In this document: positions 1-8,387 of the stretch, piece after piece
Layout: the number at the start of each line of letters is the position of its first letter
Position numbering within the stretch: the stretch's first letter is position 1
Assembly: GCA_030427805.1 (NCBI GenBank)
Contig: JAUICP010000001.1
Span: forward strand, 620,001-684,000
Origin: Bdellovibrionia bacterium
GTDB lineage: Bacteria; Bdellovibrionota; Bdellovibrionia; Bdellovibrionales; JAGQZY01
DNA: 64,000 bases
Direction: 5' to 3'
The notes under the pieces: generated by a model
The model's database searches: none
Told to the model about the DNA's origin: nothing
The model's input: only the letters and a program-made list of their open reading frames with translations
Made by a program: the position numbers and the translations under genes

Positions 1-234
1 GGCGAGTGTGAGAATTGCAGCGCCCGGGAGAGAAAGTGCGGTAGAAACCACGTAGATCAGAAAGTAAATAGCGAGGGTTAGGGCTTGGTTTTTAGCGTAA
101 TAGTCCTGAAAGTTTGATTGTTGGGACTTCAGGTAATCGAAGCTCAGGTATTGCCCCAAATCGAACACAAAAAAGCTGACAAAGGCACTTATTAAAAGCA
201 GCAGGAGAATGATCTTAGGTGCTTTAGATTTCAT
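1..234 (-). CDS. TVP38/TMEM64-family membrane protein, N-terminal part only
   Basis: The reading frame runs off the left edge, so only the first 78 residues are present. They start MKSKAPKIILLLLLIS, a first membrane segment, then a soluble stretch rich in Q, D and Y, then a second segment containing STALSLPGAAILTLA. That SxxxLPGA pattern is the hallmark of the TVP38/TMEM64 (SNARE-associated, DedA-like) family of inner-membrane proteins, thought to act in lipid movement. A GAGGAG ribosome site lies about 9 bases upstream of the ATG. The family is fairly secure; the specific substrate is unknown. Confidence 0.75.
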   Translation of the reverse strand, partial: MKSKAPKIILLLLLISAFVSFFVFDLGQYLSFDYLKSQQSNFQDYYAKNQALTLAIYFLIYVVSTALSLPGAAILTLA

Positions 235-406
235 ATGAAGTTGCTCCTCAGTGGAGAGAATTACCGATCTCTAATATTTAATAAAAACACAGCTAAAGCC
301 TTACGATAACTAATTTTTTTAAAAATTGGCCCTCTTGCTTGGGGCTTTGAATCTTGTGCTTTTTACAAAACTTCGTAAAAAAAGCCGCAAAAGTTACGGA
401 GGAAAA

Positions 407-436
407 TTGACTCTTTGCAATAGCATTGGATAGATT
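407..436 (+). promoter_or_regulatory. Candidate sigma-70-type promoter for the 464 gene
   Basis: TTGACT (407-412) and TAGATT (431-436) are separated by 18 bases. Transcription would begin near 443, giving a 5' leader of about 20 bases before the ATG at 464. Found by eye only. Confidence 0.4.
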
Positions 437-463
437 GGGACGGTTTTAGGGGTACTTAGGTCT

Positions 464-1051
464 ATGAAAAAAGTCATCGTGGCTATTTTAATGTTCAATT
501 TACTATCGCTGACGGCGGTGGCAGACATTTGTCGTTTGGATAAAAAGGCGTGGGTTGAAACCTCGAAAGACCTGACCCCGAGTCTCAATAATAAAATTTC
601 TCTCTTTGAAAACTTTAAACTGAGATATCAATCAAAAGGTGCCCGTAGAATTTCGCGAGCTATGACTGCCTCAGGTCCTGGCTATTGTGTTTATCAATTG
701 CGACAAAAAACCAAGGCGACCTATCGAGATGAATTTACGGCCCCAGTATACCTCCTCAAATCGGGGCCCAAGTTAACTTTAGTCGCCGCTAATGATTTTG
801 AGTCGTTTGGTCCAAGAGGTATTACCTGTAGCGAGAGAATCAACAGCATTCGCACCCAGGCCCGTCTTAGGCATGGCGATAATAATGTTATTCATCGCAT
901 GGAAGAGCGCCTTCACTTAAGCTCTTCGACCATCGAGCAATGGTCCATGAAAAATGAAGTTAAAATCATGGGTAAGTACTTTTTGATTAAAGGTGAAGCC
1001 AAGAACCCCCAGTGGACCTCTGATTTTTACTGCCAGATTCAGGCCGAGTAA
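464..1051 (+). CDS. Secreted protein of unknown function
   Basis: A 195-residue protein with a clear type I signal peptide: MKK, a hydrophobic core IVAILMFNLLSLT, and an AVA/D cleavage site near residue 20. The mature part has four cysteines (DIC, GYC, ITC, FYC), which suggests disulfides in the periplasm. I recognise no family. It converges on the mpg gene with two bases between the stop codons. Predicted exported; role unknown. Confidence 0.65.
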   Translation: MKKVIVAILMFNLLSLTAVADICRLDKKAWVETSKDLTPSLNNKISLFENFKLRYQSKGARRISRAMTASGPGYCVYQLRQKTKATYRDEFTAPVYLLKSGPKLTLVAANDFESFGPRGITCSERINSIRTQARLRHGDNNVIHRMEERLHLSSSTIEQWSMKNEVKIMGKYFLIKGEAKNPQWTSDFYCQIQAE

Positions 1052-1053
1052 TC

Positions 1054-1680
1054 TTACTTTGGGTTTCCCGAAGGAACTTTTGAGACCCAAGGATTGTCTT
1101 TTATAAAAAATCGAAGTTTCCAAAAACAAGCATCGTGCTTGCTGCCGATTCCTATCCGTGGTGAGCTGACAATATACTTTGAGTCAATCTCGTCGCCCGA
1201 AAGTACTTGAATGGGTTTCTTTTCTATATTGAGGCCATCATGCTTCTTATCTATATTGAGGGCCAGACAAAGTTTACCTGGGCCATTTGTCCATTCAATT
1301 TCTTTTTTACTCTTACGGCGCTTTTTGATGAGGTCTTGACCCGATAAAGGTTCAAGAGCCCTTATGAGTACCGCTTCTGGTTCACTCTCAGAGCGAGTCA
1401 CAAAGTTGAGGCAATGGTACATTCCATAAATAAAGTAAACATAACTCGTTCCAGCTTTTTGCCACATAGATTCATTGCGCGGGGATCTTTTGCCGCCAAA
1501 GGTATGACAGGCGGGGTCTTTAAGGCCTAAGTATGCTTCTGTTTCAACAATTTTGCAGAGAACCTCTGGTTCTCTTGGGTGCTGAACCCTTAGAATCTTC
1601 CCCAGGAGATCTTTTGCGACTTTTTTAGTATCTCGATCGAAGAACTCAGCTTTTATTAGGTCAAAATTCGAAGGTTTCAT
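1054..1680 (-). CDS. mpg: DNA-3-methyladenine glycosylase (AAG/MPG family)
   Basis: Excises alkylated purines (3-methyladenine, hypoxanthine) in cytoplasmic base-excision repair. The 208 residues match the compact bacterial AAG fold: KIVETEAYLG near residue 43-52 carries the catalytic Glu (E48) and the intercalating-loop region, followed by CHTFGGK, PRNESMW, TSYVYFIYGMYHC and LIRALEP, the classic family blocks. The terminal NGPGKLCLAL matches the conserved C-terminal motif. It starts divergently 62 bases from the uracil-DNA glycosylase gene, forming a small repair pair. Length and motifs are typical. Confidence 0.93.
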   Translation of the reverse strand: MKPSNFDLIKAEFFDRDTKKVAKDLLGKILRVQHPREPEVLCKIVETEAYLGLKDPACHTFGGKRSPRNESMWQKAGTSYVYFIYGMYHCLNFVTRSESEPEAVLIRALEPLSGQDLIKKRRKSKKEIEWTNGPGKLCLALNIDKKHDGLNIEKKPIQVLSGDEIDSKYIVSSPRIGIGSKHDACFWKLRFFIKDNPWVSKVPSGNPK

Positions 1681-1742
1681 GGCCTCCTATTCTAGACAAT
1701 CACTGTGGACTTTGATAGCTCAAAGGTATCGAGGGGGAAAAA

Positions 1743-2465
1743 TTGCAGAATAATATCGATTTAGAGCCAAGCTGGAAGCACCGTTTAGAGGATGAGTTTG
1801 CAAAAGATTATATGCAAGAGCTCAAGTCTTTTTTAAAAGAGCGCTACGATTCGGGGGCGACGATTTACCCGCGGGGGAAAGATTATTTTGCAGCCCTTAA
1901 TAAAACTCCTTTCGACAAAGTAAAAGTCGTAATTATTGGTCAAGATCCCTATCATGGGCCTAACCAAGCCCACGGACTTTGCTTTTCTGTTCAACCGGGG
2001 ATTCAGTCACCTCCTTCTTTGAAAAATATCTTTAAAGAGCTACAGGCAGATGTATCTACTGAAACTCCCAATCACGGTTGTTTAAACCACTGGGCAGAGC
2101 AAGGGGTGCTTCTCCTAAACAGTGTCCTGACCGTCGAAAAGGGCCAAGCGGGAGCCCATCAAAAGAAGGGGTGGGAGCGCTTTACCGATCGAGTCGTTGA
2201 AGAGCTCAATAAATCTGAAAACCCCATCGCTTTTATTCTGTGGGGAAGCTATGCCCAGAAAAAGGCAGCTTCAGTCGATCGCAACAAACACTTAGTTCTG
2301 GAAAGTGTTCACCCATCTCCATTATCGGCCCATCGGGGTTTCTTTGGTTCGAAACCCTTTTCAAAGGTTAATAACTTCCTTCGAGAAAGAAAATTAGAAA
2401 CCATTGATTGGCAACTTCCCAATATTAGCCCCGAGGTATCACAAAACGCGGAGACAGCTCAATAG
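1743..2465 (+). CDS. ung: Uracil-DNA glycosylase, family 1
   Basis: Removes uracil from DNA. The water-activating motif GQDPYHG sits at residues 66-72 (catalytic D68), followed by HGLCFSV, the uracil-binding LLLNSVLTV region, and the leucine-loop motif HPSPLSAHRGF with its catalytic H190. The start is TTG at 1743 behind a purine-rich GAGGGGGAAA; no ATG lies near the conserved N-terminus. The last 20 residues (after DWQLPN) extend beyond the usual family end and look unstructured. It is divergent from mpg. Confidence 0.95.
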   Translation: MQNNIDLEPSWKHRLEDEFAKDYMQELKSFLKERYDSGATIYPRGKDYFAALNKTPFDKVKVVIIGQDPYHGPNQAHGLCFSVQPGIQSPPSLKNIFKELQADVSTETPNHGCLNHWAEQGVLLLNSVLTVEKGQAGAHQKKGWERFTDRVVEELNKSENPIAFILWGSYAQKKAASVDRNKHLVLESVHPSPLSAHRGFFGSKPFSKVNNFLRERKLETIDWQLPNISPEVSQNAETAQ

Positions 2466-2588
2466 GGCTGAGAATGTCCGGTAAAAACATAGTAATATAA
2501 GGCACTTATAAATCTGCATTCAGGTCGGCCATGGTACACATAGTGCACCTGTGAAGGGCTACTAAGATTCTGAACTGTGGAGAATATA

Positions 2589-4286
2589 ATGAACCCAAGT
2601 TGTCGGTTTTATTTGTTAAAACTTTTGATTCTTTTAACCGTGGCTCCCTTGATGTGGGGAACTGAAGTCAGTGCCCAAGGTGTTGGGGCTTGCGAAGAAA
2701 GAGTGGTTGAGGTTTTTGCCCAGTCTCAATCAGCAGGTAGAGACGTCGTTCCTGTTAGTGGACAGAACGTCGATGTTTTAAATCCGATGGCGCGCGATCG
2801 TAGAGAGTTCGAAGCGAAGAAAGCGGCTTTTGAAAAGTATGTTGAAGAAGAAGGCTTAATGTTTGCCGATCCAGTCTTTGCCATGATTGTTTGGGAAGTT
2901 ACGAAAGATGCCAATCACAAGGACATTGTCAGTAACTTTAATTTTCGTAACACCTACGCCGAAAGAATCTTAGAAAAGTTAAGAGATGAATACCTCTACT
3001 ACGCCTTAAAAAATAGGGATGGAGACGACACGCTCATTCTTGATCATCTCGGTGAAAACGCGAAGCCAATGGATTTAGAGGAACTCAACGATAAAATCGA
3101 GGCTATGACCTTTTATTTGAGTGATGGCGAGCTCTATGGCTTAACTCTCGATAAAATTAAATACCAAGCACAATTGATCAACGACGCTTATAATGACCCT
3201 GAAAAAAAGAGAGCTCTCATTGGTTTAATCAACGAAGCACTTGAGCAAAACTACTCAGGTAAGATCGCAAAAACGACGGCCATTGTTCGTACCACTCGTG
3301 CTTACAATAGAGCCATGAGTATTTTTGGTCAGAGAAGTACAGGAAAATCTTTAGCTGTTCACCTTGGAGCGACGGCTGTGGTTAGTATTGGCTTAACAGC
3401 TCTAGGCTTTGCAAACCCAGGACTTGTTTCACAATTTACCGCTTGGTTGACCGGTCCGATGGTAGTTCGCCCTGATCTTTTTGCAGCCATGGGTGGGTCC
3501 ACATTCTTGTTTTTATCGAGTGTGCCGAGTTGGCTTCCGGCAGTAGTTCGCAGATCCTGGAGAAGAAGGATTCAGGGTGCTATTAAGGCCGAAGAAAACC
3601 TCATTGCGGGTGACCCTAATGAGGTCAGATCACTGAGTGACTTTCAAAGGCAAATTGATTTCGCAACGGACTTAAAGTTATTTAATCAAAGCATCGATAG
3701 CTTGCTTTCATACAAACCAGAGGACCTTCAAAGTGGGCAATCATCTTTGAACTTTATGAAAGCTCTTAACGAATTTCAGACGGCCTCTTATGAAGTGAGT
3801 AATGATATTCGATTTTCTCACCTCTTTCACGTCAACCAGGACATCAGTGATGGTCAATCCGTTGTCAGTAGAGTGATCGCCGCAGGAAGTGTGGACCGTG
3901 AATCCCGAGAAAAACTCAATGGCTTCATTAGTCGCTTCACCTATCGCCTGAACTTAATGGTCAGTGGTGCCGCCGAGTCCACTCCTGATACCCAAGTTAT
4001 TAGTGAGTTAAAATTGAAATTAGAAGGTCTCCTTTCGCATGTAGAGGGTTTGAAGCAAGAAAATCCTTACAACATCAGTTTGACGTCTTTATCCGAGCAA
4101 GTTCAAAAAATGGTCGAATCTCTTGACGAGTATCACGAGATCTACGCCAATGTATTTAACTTGGGAACCCAGCTCCTTGGCCGAATCAAAGGCCTTTTAG
4201 AGGGCGATATGAGTAATGGGCGCGATATTCTCGAGCAATCAGATGCGATTTCTGAAGAGGCGAATCGACTCGATAACGCCAATTAA
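2589..4286 (+). CDS. Exported helical protein with a membrane hairpin, unknown function
   Basis: ATG 2589 is preferred over an in-frame GTG at 2577 because GGAG sits 6 bases before it. The 565-residue product opens with a signal peptide (hydrophobic LLKLLILLTVAPLMWG, cleavage near VSA/Q at 29). The mature chain is charged and helical, with one or two hydrophobic segments at about 253-273 and 294-320 followed by the basic RRSWRRR (321-327). It has a single cysteine after the signal, in ACEERV (C35). I recognise no domain. Its style (exported, helical, lone Cys-Glu near the N-terminus) matches the secreted proteins at 22023 and 26954, so a functional link is possible but unproven. Confidence 0.6.
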   Translation: MNPSCRFYLLKLLILLTVAPLMWGTEVSAQGVGACEERVVEVFAQSQSAGRDVVPVSGQNVDVLNPMARDRREFEAKKAAFEKYVEEEGLMFADPVFAMIVWEVTKDANHKDIVSNFNFRNTYAERILEKLRDEYLYYALKNRDGDDTLILDHLGENAKPMDLEELNDKIEAMTFYLSDGELYGLTLDKIKYQAQLINDAYNDPEKKRALIGLINEALEQNYSGKIAKTTAIVRTTRAYNRAMSIFGQRSTGKSLAVHLGATAVVSIGLTALGFANPGLVSQFTAWLTGPMVVRPDLFAAMGGSTFLFLSSVPSWLPAVVRRSWRRRIQGAIKAEENLIAGDPNEVRSLSDFQRQIDFATDLKLFNQSIDSLLSYKPEDLQSGQSSLNFMKALNEFQTASYEVSNDIRFSHLFHVNQDISDGQSVVSRVIAAGSVDRESREKLNGFISRFTYRLNLMVSGAAESTPDTQVISELKLKLEGLLSHVEGLKQENPYNISLTSLSEQVQKMVESLDEYHEIYANVFNLGTQLLGRIKGLLEGDMSNGRDILEQSDAISEEANRLDNAN

Positions 4287-4301
4287 CTGGTAAATCACTG
4301 C

Positions 4302-4330
4302 TTGGAACCCAAGCCTCCTTCTGCTAGCTT
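4302..4330 (+). promoter_or_regulatory. Candidate promoter giving leaderless aroB mRNA
   Basis: TTGGAA (4302-4307), 17 bases, TAGCTT (4325-4330), then six bases to the aroB ATG. There is no Shine-Dalgarno sequence before that ATG, so transcription starting at or next to the start codon would explain both facts. The -35 box overlaps a short hairpin GCTTGG/CCAAGC (4300-4314). Eye-based, moderate to weak. Confidence 0.3.
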
Positions 4331-4336
4331 CAGACT

Positions 4337-5386
4337 ATGGTTCCAAGTATTGAAAATTGCCGATTTTCCACCCGTCTGCCGAGTCGTAAGACTTTCAGGC
4401 CTGGGGCTATTCTCATTTATGACCGTCGTTTAGAAGGTATCAGCCCGTCTTTGCGCCACTTCATAAGGCAGTTTAAAAACCGTTACGGGGTCAAGGCTGG
4501 CGAATCCTTAAAGTCGCTTGATCACTTCCCAAAACACTTTTCTAAAATATCAAAAATTATTGGTGGAGTAAAAAAGCAAGAGGCTCAGGTTATAGCTCTT
4601 GGTGGTGGTTCGGTCGGAGACTTTGCTGGATTCGTTGCCAGTGTCTACCACCGAGGTGTTGATTTTCAGCAAATTCCAACAACTTGGCTTGCTGCCATCG
4701 ATTCGGCCCATGGAGGAAAAACAGCTCTCAATTCAGGAGAAGTAAAGAACCAACTAGGAACATTTCACTTTGCTTCAAAAATATATCTCGTCAAAACTAT
4801 TCTCAAACAGCAAGATCAGCGCTTAGAGCGTCAAGCCTTTGCTGAGCACATAAAACATGCCCTTTTATGTAGAAGACCTTGGGCTCAGATAGAGATTATG
4901 GGAAACTCTTTAGAAAAGTCGGACCTATGGGCTCAGTTGCGAGAAAGCATTGAGGTTAAGTACTCAATTTTAAAAAAGGACCCAAAAGAAACAAAAGGGA
5001 TTCGATCCCACTTAAATTTAGGTCATAGCATGGGACATGTATTCGAGGTTCTATTAAATCTCTCCCATGGTGAGGCAGTGGCATTGGGATTGATATTCGC
5101 ATTAAGGTTCTCACAAAAGAAATTCGGATTGAGTGAAAAAACCTGTGAACAGTGGTGTCAGCTCATTGTTAAAACGAGTGCTCCTCGATTTAAAGCCTTG
5201 CAGCTCAGATCGCAAAAGGAATTGAAGTTGAATCAGGTGAAAGCTCTTCTTTTTAAAGACAAGAAGGAGTCGAGTAGAGATGGGGTCGGGTTTGTATTTT
5301 TGCAGGCCAAAGGGCGTCCTAAGAAGGTTAATCTGAATGTGCAAAGTCTGTTGTCTGAATTGAAGCGCCAAGGTTTTATTCGATGA
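4337..5386 (+). CDS. aroB: 3-dehydroquinate synthase
   Basis: Second step of the shikimate pathway: DAHP to 3-dehydroquinate, using NAD and a divalent metal. The NAD-binding block GGGSVGDFAGF is at 90-99, followed by HRGVDFQQIPTTWLAAIDS and GGKTALN. Predicted metal ligands are E170 (AFAEHIK), H230 (LNLGHSMGH) and H244 (LSHGEAV), so it looks active. At 349 residues it is of normal length. It opens the operon and its TGA overlaps the aroA ATG (ATGA). No ribosome site precedes its own ATG. Sequence is divergent from typical bacterial AroB outside the motifs. Confidence 0.92.
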   Translation: MVPSIENCRFSTRLPSRKTFRPGAILIYDRRLEGISPSLRHFIRQFKNRYGVKAGESLKSLDHFPKHFSKISKIIGGVKKQEAQVIALGGGSVGDFAGFVASVYHRGVDFQQIPTTWLAAIDSAHGGKTALNSGEVKNQLGTFHFASKIYLVKTILKQQDQRLERQAFAEHIKHALLCRRPWAQIEIMGNSLEKSDLWAQLRESIEVKYSILKKDPKETKGIRSHLNLGHSMGHVFEVLLNLSHGEAVALGLIFALRFSQKKFGLSEKTCEQWCQLIVKTSAPRFKALQLRSQKELKLNQVKALLFKDKKESSRDGVGFVFLQAKGRPKKVNLNVQSLLSELKRQGFIR

Positions 5387-6573
5387 AAACTCTCTGGCAA
5401 GGACGAGTTGGGCCTTCAAAGTCGATTGCGAATCGAGCTCTTATTATTTCATCCTTTTCTAGGAGTCAGCTGAAAGTTGAAGAAAACCTCAGTGAGGATA
5501 TCCAATATTTAAAAAATGCCCTTGCGGAACTTAAAGAGGGAAAAAGCGATTTCTACCTGGGTGAGGGCGGGACATCGTTTCGATTTTTTGCTCTTCGCGC
5601 GAGTCGTGAAAGTTTCGAGATCACTATAAAAGGCTCAGAATCTCTTTTTAGAAGACCGATGGACGAGCTGATTGATTTACTCGAGCAGCTCGGAGTGAAA
5701 ATTTCCAGTGGTAAGAACCAAATCAAAGTAAAAGGCCCATGGAGGCCTAAAGACAAAGTTATAATTGATTGCCAAAAATCCAGTCAATTTGCCAGCGCTT
5801 TTGTACTTTCAAGCATTGGACTCAGTTATGAGTTTGATGTTTTCTTAGAGTCATTATCGTCATCAAAGAGTTATTTCTCCATGAGTCTTAATTTGATGAA
5901 TGAGCTCACGAATTCAAATGTTCATTTAAATGGAGATCAATTGAGTTGGCGATCAACCAGTGAGATCAATACAAAATCTCTTGAGGGATTCAAAATTGAA
6001 GATGATTGGAGTAGTGCTGCTTCAGTCGGATGTCTTGCTGCCTTGAGTGAAGGTGAAGTAAGAATAGAAAATTTATTTGCTGAAAGTGTCCAATCGGATT
6101 CGAAGATTAGAGAAATTTTCTCACAAATGGGTATCTCCAATGATATGCAAAACAATGTGTGGTCAGTTCGGGGTTCTTCTGATTATCGCGGTGTAAGTAT
6201 AGACCTTGAACAAAGTCCGGACCTTTTTCCGGTACTGTCAGTTTTATGTGCTTTTGCTCAAAGTGGCTCAATATTTACGGGTCTTAAAAACCTTCGATAC
6301 AAAGAGTCAAATCGCCTCAAAAATATAGAGCTTCTAATGGATGCATTAGGCGTTGGTTTTGAGTCGAACGATGATTCTTTAAAAATATTAAAACCTGTGG
6401 ATCGAAAGGATCTGTCGTCCCTTAAACCGATAGATTTAAGTCCTGATTCTGACCATCGAATAGCCATGGCCGGAGCAGTTGCCATACAGGCCGGTGCTCG
6501 GGTTACAATAAGAGATAAGGGTGTTGTCAAAAAAAGTTTCGCACACTTCTGGGAAATCCAACGGAGCCTTTAG
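5383..6573 (+). CDS. aroA: EPSP synthase (3-phosphoshikimate 1-carboxyvinyltransferase)
   Basis: Joins shikimate-3-phosphate and PEP to give EPSP. The 396-residue chain has the substrate Lys in GPSKSIANRAL very close to its N-terminus, the SSQ phosphate contact (KSSQFASAF), the SPD aspartate, the RYKESNRL glutamate and arginine, and SDHRIAMAG for PEP binding. The usual first N-terminal strand is shortened. The start ATG overlaps the aroB stop by four bases, and its own TAG shares one base with the next start (TAGTG), consistent with translational coupling through the operon. Confidence 0.93.
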   Translation: MKTLWQGRVGPSKSIANRALIISSFSRSQLKVEENLSEDIQYLKNALAELKEGKSDFYLGEGGTSFRFFALRASRESFEITIKGSESLFRRPMDELIDLLEQLGVKISSGKNQIKVKGPWRPKDKVIIDCQKSSQFASAFVLSSIGLSYEFDVFLESLSSSKSYFSMSLNLMNELTNSNVHLNGDQLSWRSTSEINTKSLEGFKIEDDWSSAASVGCLAALSEGEVRIENLFAESVQSDSKIREIFSQMGISNDMQNNVWSVRGSSDYRGVSIDLEQSPDLFPVLSVLCAFAQSGSIFTGLKNLRYKESNRLKNIELLMDALGVGFESNDDSLKILKPVDRKDLSSLKPIDLSPDSDHRIAMAGAVAIQAGARVTIRDKGVVKKSFAHFWEIQRSL

Positions 6574-8387
6574 TGAAAATATTGTTAATTGGTCATAGAG
6601 GTACAGGAAAAACCTCATTGATGAAACGTCTTATGCGCCAGGCTCAAAAGCAGGGTGTCGGGCTCCTTGGTATTGATCTTGATGACGAAATTGAGAATCG
6701 AACTGAAAAACCTATCAATTATTTTTTCGAAAATAATAAAGAAGCCGAGTTCCGTGAAATTGAACAAAGAATCTTTTACTCACTGTTAGAAGAGTGGAAG
6801 AGTTCGCCAGTTCCAATTGTTATATCCGTCGGAGCGGGTTGTATGGCAGAAATGCCAAATGACTGGGAGGTGGTTTGGGTTCGAAGAGAGCTTGATGATG
6901 AGGGCCGGGTATTCTTAGATCGCCCGCTTCTTGATAACTCCAAGGCACCCCTTGAAGATTACATGACTCGCTATCAAGAGCGAACCGCTTTTTATAAAAA
7001 GAATTGTCATTGGGCTTTCACAATCAGTGAAGGTGCGGACAATAATAAAGCCAATGAGTGGCGCTATTTTCAATCTTTTAATTTATTATCCCGAACCGTC
7101 TTCACTCTGCGCTCTGAACATTTCGAGTCTCGAGAGCGTCTTGCTAAGACGATTGAGGTTCTGACTCGCCTTGGAGTTTCTACACTTGAGTATCGAGATG
7201 ACCTTATCACCGAAGAGCAAATAGATTCTCTTAAGCTACTTGCTGCGGACTTTTATACAATTCGAAGTTTTAGAAAATCGAAAGAAAATGTGAGCCTCAA
7301 TGGACAGTTTGATTATGTGGATTGGCCAGGGGAGTGGGGTGGACCTGCTATTCACTGCGATATCGTTTCTTTTCACGAGCGAGGTGAATCTGAAAGCATC
7401 GAAGATGTTCTCAAGCGAGTTGATAAATTCGATGACGGAAAAGTAAACCTTAAGCTCGCTGTTCCCATTAAGAGCTTTAGGGAATTAATGCTTGCCCATG
7501 AGTGGACAGAGACGGGAAAGAACCGTTGTTTTTATCCAGTGAGCGATAGGGGGCGATGGCAATGGTATCGCTTAGCCTTCACGCAAGGAAAAGGGCTCAA
7601 CTATATTCGCCTCGATGATGAGGTTGTTCTCGATCAGCCGACGGCGATGGAATGGGTTAACAATAAATTTACAGGCAATAACTTTTTTGCAGTGATTGGG
7701 CATCCGGTTAAGCATTCGCGCTCGCCAATGGAACACCTTGATTTCGCCCTCAAAAATAAGGTGAACTTTTATCGCATCGATATGGAGCCTGAAGAGTGGA
7801 ATGACGAAACGATTTCGTGGTTGCAAAAAATTGGACTGATCGGCGCTGCGATCACTTCTCCCTTTAAAGAAAAGGCTTTCGAATTGTGTAAAGACCCCGA
7901 TGAAGCTATCGCGAGTCTTAACACTATTATTTGGAATGCAAAAGACCAAGTTTGGAGGGGCACAAATACTGATGTATTGGGGCTTCGAAGTTTTTTAGAG
8001 AATCTACAGGATTTGGATACAGTGGTTTGGGGTGGAGGAGGAATGCTTCATCCTATTCAGTATTTACTTCCGGAAGCTGTTTGTGTTTCGAGTCGTAATC
8101 TAACAGTGAAGGCTGGGCCAGATAACCTCATCGGTAAACCGGCCAAGGATCTTCAGCCCAAAAGTATCATTTGGGCTCTTGGCAGAAATTATCAAGCGGA
8201 AATATGGCCTCCCGAAAACTGGGATCCCAGGGTCGTATTTGATTTAAACTATACGGAGGACTCTCCGGGCAGAGAATATGCCAAAAAGAAGGTTTGCATC
8301 TACCATTCGGGATTAGAATTGTTTAAAGTGCAAGCGGAAGCACAAATGAACTACTGGGAAAATCATGTCAGCCAATCTTTGGGGTAA
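6573..8387 (+). CDS. Trifunctional shikimate kinase / type I dehydroquinase / shikimate dehydrogenase fusion
   Basis: One 604-residue protein carries three shikimate enzymes. Residues 1-165 are shikimate kinase: P-loop GHRGTGKT (7-14), DLDDEIE, FRE (R61), the glycine motif SVGAGC, DRPLL (R117) and ERTAFY. Residues about 175-365 resemble type I dehydroquinase: LEYRDD (E206, R208), SFR, SFH (H268), the Schiff-base Lys in NLKLAV (K294), YRLAF (R333) and DQP (Q355). Residues 370-604 are shikimate dehydrogenase: GHPVKHSRSP, the catalytic Lys in SPFKEKAF (K432), SLNT (N450), GTNTDVLG (D467), a Gly-rich VWGGGG, and the C-terminal GLELFKVQ motif. All key residues appear present, so all three steps are probably catalysed. 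GTG start. The order equals that of the last three AROM domains. Confidence 0.9.
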   Translation: MKILLIGHRGTGKTSLMKRLMRQAQKQGVGLLGIDLDDEIENRTEKPINYFFENNKEAEFREIEQRIFYSLLEEWKSSPVPIVISVGAGCMAEMPNDWEVVWVRRELDDEGRVFLDRPLLDNSKAPLEDYMTRYQERTAFYKKNCHWAFTISEGADNNKANEWRYFQSFNLLSRTVFTLRSEHFESRERLAKTIEVLTRLGVSTLEYRDDLITEEQIDSLKLLAADFYTIRSFRKSKENVSLNGQFDYVDWPGEWGGPAIHCDIVSFHERGESESIEDVLKRVDKFDDGKVNLKLAVPIKSFRELMLAHEWTETGKNRCFYPVSDRGRWQWYRLAFTQGKGLNYIRLDDEVVLDQPTAMEWVNNKFTGNNFFAVIGHPVKHSRSPMEHLDFALKNKVNFYRIDMEPEEWNDETISWLQKIGLIGAAITSPFKEKAFELCKDPDEAIASLNTIIWNAKDQVWRGTNTDVLGLRSFLENLQDLDTVVWGGGGMLHPIQYLLPEAVCVSSRNLTVKAGPDNLIGKPAKDLQPKSIIWALGRNYQAEIWPPENWDPRVVFDLNYTEDSPGREYAKKKVCIYHSGLELFKVQAEAQMNYWENHVSQSLG

